Below are positions 1 to 10,384 of a stretch of DNA of 64,000 bases, in pieces. A program made the position numbers and the translations under genes. Each line of letters opens with the position of its first letter. Position 1 is the stretch's first letter. The stretch is from Charina bottae (taxonomy: Eukaryota; Chordata; Lepidosauria; Squamata; Charinaidae): assembly GCA_023362775.1 (NCBI GenBank), contig JALMGJ010000005.1, positions 67,657,963 to 67,721,962 of the forward strand, read 5' to 3'. The notes under the pieces are model-generated. The model ran no database searches, was not told where the DNA came from, and saw only the letters and a list, made by a program, of their open reading frames with translations.

Positions 1-1457
1 AATATGACAAAAGGAAAAAAATCAACTGATGTGGAAGATATCTAGTAGAATTGCTTCCATATTGTCCAATAATACTCTCTTTCTATGCATATTAAATTTT
101 CTAGAATCAAGTTTCTCTTTGTGGTGTCCAACTTTATGTTGAGGTTATCTGAACAATTTCAGTATAATGAAATGCAAAAAAGGTATTCAAGCACTACAAC
201 CTTCACTATTTGCAGAACACATTTAACTAGGTCATGGGATAAGTGTGATGTGTGTGTTGGGATTATCAGGAGTCAACTCAGCATTGTCTCATAAGTATAA
301 TAGGGGATCTTTCTAGTAAACGCATCTCTACTGTGCTTGTGAGATGTTACCTGGGTCACCTGATTTCCTCCTCCTCCTCCTTGGTTTGGGGATTCTCATT
401 CTCCATTACACTTTGGACACACCTGCAAGCAGGAGGGCTGCAGGGATGCAGCTCTCGTCCATTCCATCTCTCTTGCATGCAGATCTACTATGAATCTTCT
501 TGTATCCAGATCTACTGAATAAATGTAAGCTATCTCTAATTTTCTTCATCTAACTAATGTGTGAAGACTGATTTTATTTCTGAACGTAATTAAGCTTAAA
601 GTGCAAGTTCCCTGCTGGTTCACGCTTCTACTCTGCAAAATGGTTGTTAGCTGCTTGGAGTTCTTTTATTAACCTTCAAGACTCCATCAGTGTGAACTCC
701 TAAACTGGATGGTTGACTTTAATTAACCCAGATGGGATAAGAGTTAGTCTCAAACAAGCCCAGGCTTGTTTAGGGCTGTCTCCCTCGGATCACCTAACTC
801 CCCATGCTTCGTGATATCTAGTTAGTGGACTTTCTCCTCATTCTTGAAACAGATAATATCCTAGAGAGGTCCCACGAAAACAAAGGACTGCCTGATTGTT
901 TTCATTCCCCCTTGACAATATAAGGGTGTATGAAAATGGGACAGAAAAGGGAAGCAGCAAGCACACACCCCCACCACATACACACAAACACACACACATA
1001 GTTGTAGTGGTGCTGACCCCATCAATCACACATTAAATTATTTTTTCCCTGTGGAGGAATAATTGGGAGGACTACTAAAATGCCTATCCTGTGTTGCCTG
1101 CATGCAAAGGTGAGTCTACTGAGACAGAGAGATGTGAGGGATAGCTGGGTCCTGCCTACCATGAATGTTGCCAGTCATTCACTTCAGAGGCACTTCTTCC
1201 TTGCCTTCAAGGCATGGATGGGGCAATCCTAAATACCTGAATGGATGGGGAGAGTTCTTCAGAGCCTCAGCATGACCTCCAGAGTTCTATCATGAGTAGA
1301 ATTCATCGAGGTAGCTTCCTTGCGTATTTTAATGGGTGTCCTTTCTCCCAGCTTAAAATGTTGCCTCTTCTTGAAACCAATTAACAGTAAAATTAACAAT
1401 GCAGAATTCACACCGGCATGGTTTATGGACCCAATCTTGGGAATTAGCGTGGAAAAT
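1..1457. other. unannotated AT-rich DNA left of PLE copy A
   Basis: I see no gene, exon or recognisable transposon here. A CA-rich patch lies at about 964-1002. Short open frames have no recognisable domain and biased composition. Confidence 0.5.
964..1002. repeat. CA-rich simple sequence
   Basis: Interrupted ACACAC-type tract with CCACCACA interruptions. On the minus strand it gives a meaningless Cys/Val/Gly-rich frame. Confidence 0.7.
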
Positions 1458-1547
1458 GGAGTGAATGATTGTCTATGAAGGTTCTCAGTCATCCAGGTGG
1501 AATTGTCTGTAGCTTGAATCATGTCAACTGGATTTCTATTTTCTCAG

Positions 1548-1592
1548 TGGAAACGTTTCGCTCCTTATCCAAGGAGCTTCTTCAGTCTGAGT
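1548..1592 (-). ncRNA. hammerhead-like motif in PLE long arm
   Basis: On the minus strand CTGAAGA (1585-1579) is followed by a 7-bp stem GCTCCTT/AAGGAGC with a GGAT loop and then GAAA (1559-1556) and CGTT. These match the CUGANGA and GAAA boxes of a hammerhead core. One extra A separates CTGAAGA from the stem, and helices I and III are not evident in cis, so activity is uncertain. Confidence 0.5.
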
Positions 1593-1676
1593 AAAGTTGG
1601 TAAGGGAATCCTAAATATGTTTCTAGGTAGCTGTGTGACCTTACACCTGGGGTCATGGTTATATTGAGATGTTATT

Positions 1677-2993
1677 TTAAGTCCTTTTATTATCTAAAGG
1701 AGGATCGTTAAGATCACCATGCTGCTGTTGAGCTTGTGAAATGGTCTTAATCTTCCTAGGCACAGAAGACAATGCGGGGAGAAAGATGGGAGAAAGATTG
1801 TGCCTGAGGCCCCCACCTCTATTCAAGGAAGGATTTTCCAAGTTGGCATAAATGGATTCCTTGACCCCTCTCTCAAACCACCTATCTTCTCTGTCCAAAA
1901 TGTGAACCTTAATGTCTTCAAATGAGTGTCCTTTTTCCTTTAAATGAAGATAAACTGCTGACTCTGGTCCTGTGGTGTTACTTCTCCTGTGTTGGGCCAT
2001 CCTCCTGTACAAAAGTTGTTTGGTTTCTCCAATGTAGAGTTCAGAGCACTCCTCACTGCACTGGATTGCATAAACTACATTGCTTTTCTTGTGTTTTGGA
2101 GTTTGATCTTTGGGGTGTACAAGCCTCTGTCTCAGTGTGTTGGTGGGTTTGAAATATACAGGTATGTGGTGTTTGCCAAATATCCGTTTTATCTTTTCAG
2201 ACACACCAGCCATGTAGGGAATGACCAGGTTCTTTCGTTTACTCTGAGTCTCAGCCCTATCTGTTGCTGTTTTAGGTCTGGTAGATTTAGATTTGGTGAA
2301 GGCCCAATTTGGATATCCACAGGCCTTCAGAGCTGTTCTCAGGTGCTGATTTTCATTCTTTTTGGAATCCATGGAGGTGGGGATGGTTTCTGCTCTGTGT
2401 GACAATGTCCTGATGACTCCTAGTTTGTGCTGCAGTGGATGGTGGGAGTCAAACATCAGATATTGATCTGTGTGTGTGGGTTTCCTGTAGATCCCTATTT
2501 CTAGCTTGCCACCAGTCCCAATGAGGACTTCACAGTCTAGGAATGCCAGTCTGTTGTCCTTGGTGTCTTCTCTGGTGAAGCTAATGTTGGCATCTATAGT
2601 GTTTATATGGTCCGTGAAGGCCTGTACTTCCTGGGTCTTGATTTTGACCCAGATGTCATCCACATACCTAAACCAGTGGGTGGGCACCGTTCCCTGGAAT
2701 GTGTTGAGTGCTTTCTTCTCCACTTCTTCCATGTATAAATTGGCCACAATGGGTAACACAGGAGAACCCATGGCACAGCCGTGTTTTTGTCTGTAAAAGT
2801 CACCTCTGTATGTGAAATAAGTGGTGTTAAGAAACAGGTCCAGAAGATGGCAGATCTGGTTTGGGTTGAGATGGCTTCTCCTTTCAAGGGTGCTGTCCTC
2901 TTCTAGTCTCTTCCTGACAGCGGGTAGAGCATGAGTGGTGGGGATGCTGGTGAAAAGGGAGGACACCACCCCTTTCAAGGTCAAGGAATCCAT
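1677..2993 (-). pseudogene. Penelope-like RT with C-terminal GIY-YIG nuclease (5'-truncated)
   Basis: This is an open frame of 438 codons. It would reverse-transcribe and integrate the element RNA. RT hallmarks are GCAMGSPVLPIVANLYMEE at about residues 72-90 and the catalytic YVDD at about 110-113. A linker region follows, then a GIY-YIG-type nuclease with VYAIQC at about 307 and LYIGET at about 320. The first five or so residues come from the inverted short arm, so the apparent start codon is a junction artefact and the N-terminal third of the RT is missing. The frame is otherwise uninterrupted, which suggests modest age. The C-terminal part is over 90% identical by eye to the frame at 16096-17073. 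A long antisense frame at 1989-2402 is only its shadow. Confidence 0.88.
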
Positions 2994-3168
2994 TTATGCC
3001 AACTTGGAAAATCCTTCCTTGAATAGAGGTGGGGGCCTCAGGCACAATCTTTCTCCCATCTTTCTCCCCGCATTGTCTTCTGTGCCTAGGAAGATTAAGA
3101 CCATTTCACAAGCTCAACAGCAGCATGGTGATCTTAACGATCCTCCTTTAGATAATAAAAGGACTTAA
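2978..3168 (+). pseudogene. inverted duplicate of the PLE C-terminus
   Basis: From VKESIYANLENPSL to the terminal DNKRT and stop, this plus-strand frame repeats the last ~65 residues of the minus-strand PLE protein. It is part of the short inverted arm. The join lies near 2970-2982 and is not a coding fusion of biological meaning. Confidence 0.85.
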
Positions 3169-3254
3169 AATAACATCTCAATATAACCATGACCCCAGGT
3201 GTAAGGTCACACAGCTACCTAGAAACATATTTAGGATTCCCTTACCAACTTTAC

Positions 3255-3297
3255 TCAGACTGAAGAAGCTCCTTGGATAAGGAGCGAAACGTTTCCA
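3255..3297 (+). ncRNA. hammerhead-like motif in PLE short arm
   Basis: Plus-strand mirror of the motif at 1548-1592: CTGAAGA at 3260-3266, perfect 7-bp stem with GGAT loop, GAAA at 3286-3289 followed by CGTT. It faces its partner across the element. Confidence 0.5.
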
Positions 3298-3351
3298 CTG
3301 AGAAAATAGAAATCCAGTTGACATGATTCAAGCTACGGAGTGAATAATTGC

Positions 3352-3545
3352 AAGTTTTACATAAGCAAGAATGGATGCACCACCCCCATTCCGTTCCTGC
3401 CAGAGGTCATCTACAAGTGCTGTTCAATGCTGTTTTGATCCCATACCTAGGTCTGAATCCTGACCGAAAGGGATCCAGATAATCTGCTTCCTCCAGAATT
3501 CTCTGGAGCTGTTGCGCAACCACTTTCTCTATAACCTTAGTAGTA
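3352..3545 (-). mobile_element. L2-type LINE RT fragment
   Basis: Minus-strand translation gives KVIEKVVAQQLQRILEEADY, then LDPFRSGFRPRYGIKTALNS. After a frameshift it gives LVDDLWQERNGGGASILAY. This is the RT region of L2-like LINEs, matching the plus-strand fragment starting near 10385. It is disrupted and abuts the target site of PLE copy A, so the PLE probably landed in this older LINE. Confidence 0.7.
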
Positions 3546-4510
3546 AGTTGAATGCAGTGGGGATGGGTTATTTAAGAAGTATGCATTGTATAACAAGAAG
3601 AGAGATGGTCAAGCATGGTTTGCAAGGGTATGGAGAATGGTGTCGGAATAAACCAGATTTAGTTAGATTTCCCCTTTTCCCCCTCTCTTCTCTCCTGCCC
3701 TCAGTTTCTTTTGCTTGCTACTTCTTACTCTTTTTCTGCACATTGGCATAACTGTTTCCCCCTAAAAGGAATAGCATGATGGGCATGTACTGTAGCTATG
3801 TTGGCCTCTTGTGAGGCAGAGGAATATGAAGCATATCAGCCACTTTTGCAGCAGCTGCCCCCACTCCAAGTACAAGCCTGATCTTGGCCTCCATGGACCA
3901 AATAAGTTAGATTGTACAGAGTGCCTTTTCTCACTCAAAGCAAACACAACCCAGCACTGATATAACTTGGTAGGCCTGTCATTCTGCATGCTGTCTTTAT
4001 GAGATGAAGCCAAAGCTTGCACAGAACAATGCTTCCAGAGCTACAAGCCTGGGGAATGTCTTCTAAAGGCATAATGCACATTTCTTCTGGTTGTAATGGT
4101 GAGGCAGAAGCAAGACATACTCATTTCTAACAGCTACCTGAGGATTGGGTTGGGTGCTGAACGTTTTAAATGACTTTTCCCCGGGCTCCTATTATGTAAA
4201 TTGCACAGGTTCACTGCTCTTAAAGCTAGTTTTTCTTGCTCATGTCAGATCTGAAAGTAATTAGTTTTGATTAGGAGCAAAGGAGTCTGACAAGTTTCAG
4301 TCAGTGTTTAACCCTTCCAGCTTTACATTCATTTCGTCCCTTTTCTGCATCAATCATTGCATCATAGTCCCTTTGTGTGTCTTATAGGCAAAAAGGTAGG
4401 CTAAAAATTGTATAAATAAAAATGTAAAAAATAATTTACTGGAAATTCTTGTGCATTTCTCCTAAGGCATGCATTTTGATAATGTGTGTTTGTGTATATA
4501 TGTGTATGTA
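3546..4510. other. unannotated interval
   Basis: No gene or known repeat was recognised. Short frames have no domain signature. Confidence 0.5.
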
Positions 4511-4921
4511 TATACATAGTTCTCACTTAACAACCAGTCGTTTAGTGATGGTTTGGACTTACAACGGTGCTGAAAAAACCGACATGGCTGGTCCTCACAC
4601 TTACGACCGTCACAGCTTCCCCGCTCTCACGTGATCATGATTTGGGCACATGGCAACTGGTCTGCACTTATGACCATCACAGCATCCTGTGGTCACGTGA
4701 TCGCCATTTTCGACCTTCCCAGCCGGCTTCTGGCAAGCAAAATCAATGGGGAACTGCGTGATTCGTTTAACGACCATGTGGTTTGCTTGACACCTGTGGT
4801 GGTTCACTTAATGACCACCGCAAAAAAGGTTGTAAAATCAGGTTGGATTCGCTTAATGACTGCTTCGCTTAGCAACCAAAGTTCCAGTCCCAATTGTAGT
4901 TGTTAAGCGAGGACTACCTGT
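4511..4921. mobile_element. non-autonomous DNA element with TA-flanked inverted ends
   Basis: The right end reads GTTAAGCGAGGACTACCTGTA. Its complement matches the left end TACATAGTTCTCACTTAACAAC with small indels. The interior repeats CTTAA(C/T)GACC-type motifs. A TA dinucleotide at both edges suggests a Tc1/mariner-like target choice. No transposase is encoded. The short frames inside it are not genes. Confidence 0.65.
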
Positions 4922-5084
4922 ATTAAAGATTTTTAAAAAGGAAGATAAAAACTCATACAAACTAATATAAAGTAAGAGAAAGAAAAGAAAAATAAATCAA
5001 AGAGAGAGTTGAAAATGCAAGAAAGGGGAAAAAAGAAAAAAGTAGAAGAAAATAGAAAAGAAAGAAAAAATATACAAAGAAGTA

Positions 5085-5600
5085 GCTTCCGATCTTCTTT
5101 ACAGCAGTTATAATTATAAATTTACCTCTTACTCTATGGTTACAACATAAATTTCTTCTTTCTATAATCTATCCTGTCTAATCATCAAGACCATAAATCA
5201 TTAGTTCATTTTTTTCTGTTTCACGCAGAAAGTCTATAAGGAGTTTCCAGTCAGCAATAAACATAGATAATTGTCTTTTCTTTTACTAAAGAAGTCAACC
5301 TAGCCATCTCAGCAAGTTCAATCATCTTCAAAAACCTTTCCTCCATTGTGGGTAATGCTGAATCTTTCCATCTTTGTGCATGCAATAATCTCACTGCAGT
5401 TACCATGTACAAAAACAAAGTTCCATAGCTTTTTTCCAACTGTTTGTCCATAAATCCCAAAAGAATAACCTCTGGTCTCAACTGTATATTAATCATTAAA
5501 ATCCTCAGAATCAGTGTGTGTATTTGAATCCAGATTTTCTAGTTTTTTACAGGTCCACCAAACATGATAAGCGTTTTGATAGAAAATTTCTAGCATGCTG
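5085..5600 (-). mobile_element. L1 LINE ORF2 C-terminal fragment
   Basis: Minus-strand pieces read YHVWWTCKKLEN, PEVILLGFMDKQLEKSYG, TAVRLLHAQRWKDSALPTME, AEMARLTSL and a terminal DWKLLIDFLRETEKN. This is the C-terminal tail of L1 ORF2, with a Trp/Cys-containing segment followed by a helical region. It matches the layout of the L1 tail at 52792-54213. Frameshifts and stops show it is dead. The best continuous frame is 5496-5251. Confidence 0.72.
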
Positions 5601-5641
5601 TTTTGAAAGCAGTTTCTCTAAACCTGTTTTTGCATCCTTTC

Positions 5642-5678
5642 ACCAACATACCAAGGTATCCATGGGGGTTCAAAACAG
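5642..5678. repeat. 37-bp direct repeat, copy 1 (fragment of a DNA-element end)
   Basis: The run beginning ACCAACATACCAAGGTATCC recurs at 6460-6496 with one mismatch. The second copy continues into a full end of the CAAGATGGC inverted-repeat family. This copy is cut and joined to SINE sequence. Confidence 0.75.
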
Positions 5679-5958
5679 CAAGTTCGGAGGTTCGAATCCC
5701 TAGCCCTGCGTGCGGAGTGAGCTCCCACACTAGCTCCAGCTCTTGCCCACCTAGCAATTCGAAAGCATGCAAATGCAAGTAGATTAATAGGTACCACTTC
5801 GGTGGGGAGGTAACAGCGTTCCGCGCGTGTCATGCGGCCACATGACCGTGGAAGTGTCTTCGGACAACGCTGGCTCTTCGGCTAAGTAATGGAGATGAGC
5901 ACCGGCCCCTAGAGTTGGACACGACTGCACTAAATGTCCAGGGGGAACCTTTACCTTA
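5678..5958 (+). mobile_element. tRNA-derived SINE, 5'-truncated
   Basis: Begins just before a pol III box-B-like GGTTCGAATCC (about 5689-5699). It ends in the family tail GGGGGAACCTTTACC. The tRNA-like 5' head with box A is missing. The same family occurs at 6229, 21851, 47243 and 51727. Confidence 0.8.
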
Positions 5959-6228
5959 AGCACTTTGTAAGCACAGTTGTTATTTACCAAAGAGACTAAT
6001 CACAACTGTTCTCGTTTGGGAGCTGATTTTTCTTCCTCCAAATCTGCCAGGTCCCCCAAACTGGTTCCTTCATTTTTTTCAAAACAGATTTCAATTTTTA
6101 CATTGCAGAGGATCTTCAGGTCTTTGCTGCACTATTATAGGCATCAAGGAAATTCCTATTAGGGAATTAAAAACGTCCAAATGTTCCTGTTTGATTCCTG
6201 CTCATCTAATAATTTGAGGGTAGGTTCT

Positions 6229-6459
6229 ACTCCAGCTCTTGCCAACCTAGCAATTCGAAAGGATGCAAATGCAAGTAGATGAATAGGTACCACTTCGGTG
6301 GGTAGGTAACAGCGTTCCGCGCGCGTCATGCGGCCACATGACCGTGGAAGCGTCTTCAGACAGCGCTGGCTCTTCGGCTAACAAACGGAGATGAGCACCG
6401 GCCCCTAGAGTCGGACACGACTGCACAAATGTGCAGGGGGAACCTTTACCTTTACCTTT
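6229..6459 (+). mobile_element. tRNA-derived SINE, 3' part
   Basis: Starts at TCCAGCTCTTGCCAACC and ends with three CTTTAC units, the family tail. Nearly identical to the corresponding part of the copy at 5678-5958. Confidence 0.8.
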
Positions 6460-6545
6460 ACCAACATACCAAGGTATCCATGGGGGGTCAAAACAGTCAA
6501 GATGGTGGCTGTACTTGTGTGATCAAAGCCCTGCCCTTTTTTTAG
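6460..6545. mobile_element. one end of the CAAGATGGC inverted-repeat element family
   Basis: Contains GGTATCCATGGGG, then GTCAAGATGGTGGC, then ATCAAAGCCCTGCCC. These blocks are also found at 32247, 34478, 40358 and 58151. No opposing end was found nearby. Confidence 0.6.
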
Positions 6546-7108
6546 ATGTTTCAAAGCAGCACAGCTGACTCTCCACTTAGAACTAGGGGGTGGGAGGGAT
6601 GGGGAATGGCACTGCAATTTTGCCTTGAACGGTTGGAAAACGGCAAACTCTATAGAAGCAAAACACCTCTTCCAACCTTTGCGTGCCTCTTATCTCTACT
6701 ACATGAGCTGAGCTAAGCCAAAATCTCACATTTTCCCCACTCTGCCTATGCGAGCTGGCTGGCTGGAAATCTTGGAGCTTATTCCTATCAGGGCCTTGGC
6801 TTTGCCTGTGCGTGCAACAGCCGATCCCTAGCAAAGGTATTCTGGTCTTTCCTTTCTGCACCAGCTGGATAAACAAGCTTGTCCAAGCAGAGCAGGAAAA
6901 ATGTGGGCCGTTGCCTCTCTCTAATGCATGCGAAAATTTAACAGTTGGCTGAACTGGCAAGATAACGACCTTGTTGAAAACTAGAGTTGCTGTCATGAGC
7001 AGATGTGAAAGTTTTGCTTTAATGTTTTGGCCTACAGCTTGTGAGCTCTTTGAGAATGTCATTTGGGTGCTACTGTTTTTCCTAAAGTTTAACATTAAAT
7101 TATCTTCT
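6546..7108. other. unannotated interval
   Basis: No recognised element. The 170-codon minus-strand frame at 6583-7095 has no domain signature and partly overlaps repeat sequence, so I do not call it. Confidence 0.5.
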
Positions 7109-7259
7109 GAACTGTGGAGTCCTTGGTGCTCTCTGAGGTTGGTTGGTTGTTTGCAGACCTTTCATTACCCAACTAGGTAACATCATCAGCACTGTTCAGG
7201 TAATGAAACATCTGCAAGCAAACAACCAAGCTCAGAGAGCACCAAGGACTCCACAGTTC
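7109..7259. mobile_element. foldback element with ~58-bp inverted arms
   Basis: The left arm starts GAACTGTGGAGTCCTTGGTG and the right arm ends with its complement. The arms are about 58 bp with a few mismatches around a ~35-bp centre. No coding capacity. The centre holds a hammerhead-like core (next entry). By that and by its inverted architecture it may be a Penelope-type terminal fragment, but that is inference. Confidence 0.75.
7150..7195 (-). ncRNA. hammerhead-like core in foldback element
   Basis: On the minus strand CTGATGA (7189-7183) is followed by TTACC/GGTAA able to pair, then GAAA (7163-7160) and GGTC. This matches CUGANGA-helix II-GAAA-NUH. The opposite arm (7204 on, plus strand) retains GAAACATC. 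A consensus GAAACGTC would give a palindromic ACGT helix III usable only in dimers. One extra T before the stem departs from the canonical core. Confidence 0.5.
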
Positions 7260-8093
7260 AACTCTGAGCTACATATATTCTCTTCTATTGGTATCCTCTG
7301 AATGTCATGCCATTCTTGCCACATAACTTCGTGACATGACATTCAGAGGCTAATACCTTTGTGGTGGCTACCTCATGTTCCTTTATTCAGTGACTGGTAT
7401 TTCAGTGAGCATCAAACTTGGTCAATCATAGTAAAATTCAGATCTTTCTCAGAATATTTTTGATGCTCAGAATGTTTAAAGAACAGCACATAGCATCTCT
7501 CTGTTGTAAAAATGAACAACCTTGTATCACCTTATGCAATTCTTTTTGCTATGGTTATCTATCTGAATGCATGAAGTATGAAGGGCAATGAGATGCTTCT
7601 ATTTTTATGGCAAAAATAGAACTTCCTGGTCTGTAGGTATCAAACTGGGAATGATGGCAGTAGACTCTCAGGGAACAACAGGACTTTCCTTGCTGGGTGC
7701 TCTGATGCAAGCCTGCCGGCCTTCCTGGTTTAGCATTTGGGGTAAGGAATCACTGGTGCAGCGAAGGAAGGCAGAATTATCTGTAAAATATGTAGCAACC
7801 TGAAAGCAAAGGACACCATATAGAATGAGGGTGCATCATCATCTTTGATCATTCAGACCCATCCCTTTGCCAGGTCTTTGGATCCTCCTTTGTTGTTTCT
7901 CCCAAGTTAGTGTGGAAAAGTTTGTTGTACTTGTTACTTAATGTTGATTCCATTTTATTTTCATTGTTATATAAAGTACTCTGGGATCCAGAGGTGAAAA
8001 GCATTATATAAACCTCAGCAACAATAAGAATGAATAATAGATATTATTTATAGGATTATACATTATTATAATTATATTTATTAACTGATCTAT
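7260..8093. other. unannotated interval
   Basis: No gene or confident repeat recognised. Confidence 0.5.
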
Positions 8094-8470
8094 AATGTGC
8101 CATCAAGTTGTTTTCGACTCCTAGCGATCACATAGATAGATTTTCTCCGTGACGATCTATCCCTGACCTGGTCTTTCAGGTCTCCCAAGGGGTGCACTCA
8201 TCACCACTGTAACTGAGTCCATCCACCTTGCTGCTGGTCATCCTCTTCTTCTCTTTCCTTCCACATTTCCCAGCATTAGACCCTTCTCCAGAGATCTGGG
8301 TCTTCGCATAATGTGTCTGAAGTAGGATAATTTGAGCCTGGTCATTTGTGCCTTGAGTGACAACTCTGGGTTGATTTGTTCGACGATCCATCGGTTTGTT
8401 TTCTTGGCTGCCCGTGGTATTCTTAGGAGACTTCACAATCATTAATATTGGTAGGATATTAATAATCTGT
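8094..8470 (-). mobile_element. RTE-type LINE 3' fragment (old)
   Basis: Minus-strand reading gives the C-terminal LINE motif LEKGLMLGNVEGKRRRG, then ARWMDSVT, ending TGATGGCACA. It resembles Bov-B-type C-termini but belongs to the divergent subfamily also present at 56343-56935. Frameshifted and not functional. Confidence 0.68.
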
Positions 8471-10384
8471 ATTAATCGAGACAGCCTATAAATGTACAAA
8501 TATATAAATAAATAAAAATTATGGTGGTGTGGTTGAGTTTCTAATTGCCAGCACAACCTTGTGATCTGGATTTGGGATCCCACTGTAGGCAACACAGCGT
8601 AAACAGCCTTGAGGATAAAAACACTATTTTCAATTCTCCCAAACCTGATCAAGTATATAAAAACAGGTCTGAGTATATTAAATCAACTAAAGGCCATCAC
8701 TGCTTAGGGAAGAGTAAGTAGCATGGAATTTTGCTGTGAAATACAATCTGAATTTCAGGAGGACACGGAGTGCAGAAATGATGGATATCAGCCTAAAGTC
8801 AAAAGGAATGGATTGCATAGTTTCCAACTGTAGCTAAAAGGCTTTTGTGCAACAAGTTTTTCTTGCCTAATAATCCAAAGGATGTGTTTTTTCCTCTCTC
8901 TCTCCTGCTCTCTTTAGTTACATCAGAGGCCATTAGCATTCATCCTTCATGATGTAGAAAACCAAGTCAGCTTTTCACCCGAACAGTATTTCTTGGAGTA
9001 ATAAGGTTTTGCATTGCACGTCAGATGACTGTGTGGCAAGCAACGTACTGTCAGCCTTTCCCTTGTGTGTTTGTATGCTATTTTTCCACTGTCAAAATTA
9101 TTTTTTTCTTTACTGGAAAATGTTCGTTGCACATTAATATGTATCAACTTTTCTCTTTGCCTGGCTTTTTGCTATCACAGGAAGAAAGTGGGCTCTCCTG
9201 GAAAATGTTCATAATGTAGAATCATTAGTAGTATTATGGTCTATAAGGTTCTTTACGGTTTGGGCTCTCTACTTTCAAGAAATTAGCCCTGGCCAAGCTT
9301 AAAGTCGATTGGCATTGCTAAGATTTGCTATTCCACAATAATATGGAAATGGGATTGCAGCTGTGGGTCCCAACAGCCCCTATTACAGTACAATATCGTG
9401 GTCACAATCTTGGAATACTTGCCTATGTGGCAAAGGTACCAATCATCCTTTTTCTTGAAAAAAGTCCATGAAATATTTTCCTCCTCCCAGTTTGCTTGTC
9501 AGTATTCAGTTTAAGGTGTCCAAAAATTGGGAAAGTGTGTATCTGTGGATGTGTTGGAGAGAGAGAGTGTGTGTCTGTGTTTGTGTGTATTTGGAGTTTG
9601 TCACAGAATCATCTGTGGCTGGCACATTTTCTTGTAGAACACTGATAAGCTCCCAAATTTCAGGTATTCCTCATAATGCCCCCCCCCTCAATTATATTTA
9701 TTAATATATGCACAGCTCATTCGATTTTACGGTGTGTTTGAATTCCTACCATGCTTTATTATTCCTTATGTGCAAGTAATTGGATGGCAAACCGGTGCTC
9801 CTTTGCATCCTGAATATACCAGGATGTTAAGAACATGCTTAAAAGCAATTATATTTTTCAAATACCCACTTACAATCGCAGTGAGTAGCTCTAAGTAAAC
9901 CATGTATCAATTGCTAATTAACTCTGTATCTTGCCTGCAACAAAGCAATTGGTTTTACTTCCTGCTTCATTGCACACTTGATGCATACTGTATATAAATT
10001 ACTCTGGCTTTGTTACTCGTCTTCTACTTAATTTAAGATGCTTTAAAACTATTTATCCTTAAATTGTGTATTAGTGATCTGTGATCTCTTAGTCTTCCTG
10101 GACAACCACCTTGCCTTAAGATGTGCCAGAATCAGTAAGAGCCTGTTCCAGTTCTGTGATCACACCTAAGAACTACAGTCTTTGGATGGAAAGGGGGGGT
10201 GAGCATGGTTACCTTCATTTCCCTTCAGTTGTGCTGGGAGGAGGAATGTGAACAGAACCTGTATGAGATTACTATAATGACGGGAGAGCTAAAGAAAAGA
10301 AAACATATTTCATCAGAACTGGAGACCAGCAAAGTGTCCCAAGCTTAGTATACAAGTAGGAAAATAAGTAGTTGATTCTCCTGA
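8471..10384. other. unannotated interval
   Basis: No gene recognised. 8471-8525 looks like a (TAAA)n LINE tail. A GT-rich run lies near 9556-9592. Confidence 0.5.

Larger units (their letters stand above)
1471..3336 (-). mobile_element. Penelope-like element, copy A, with inverted short arm
   Basis: This Penelope-like retroelement is inserted mainly on the minus strand. The long arm (about 2977 down to 1471) carries RT and GIY-YIG coding sequence and a 3' region. A short arm (about 2978-3336) repeats the last part of the same element in the opposite orientation, so the insertion is head-to-head. The flanks are a 13-bp target duplication with one mismatch: GGAGTGAATGATT at 1458-1470 and GGAGTGAATAATT at 3337-3349. 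The element is 5'-truncated. An inverted partial copy at the 5' end is a known Penelope-like habit. The same architecture recurs at 15671-17286 with a different breakpoint. Confidence 0.88.

Noticed and set aside
1989..2402. 137-codon plus-strand frame with a hydrophobic pattern
   Set aside because: It is the exact antisense of the PLE protein. The same shadow appears at 16348-16761 on the minus strand opposite copy B.
5689..5700. possible tRNA gene (box B-like GGTTCGAATCC)
   Set aside because: It is the internal promoter of a SINE. No cloverleaf with acceptor stem is present, and the same sequence recurs in several SINE copies.
6583..7095. 170-codon minus-strand frame
   Set aside because: No domain or motif, no coding bias by eye, and its 3' end overlaps sequence next to a DNA-element remnant.
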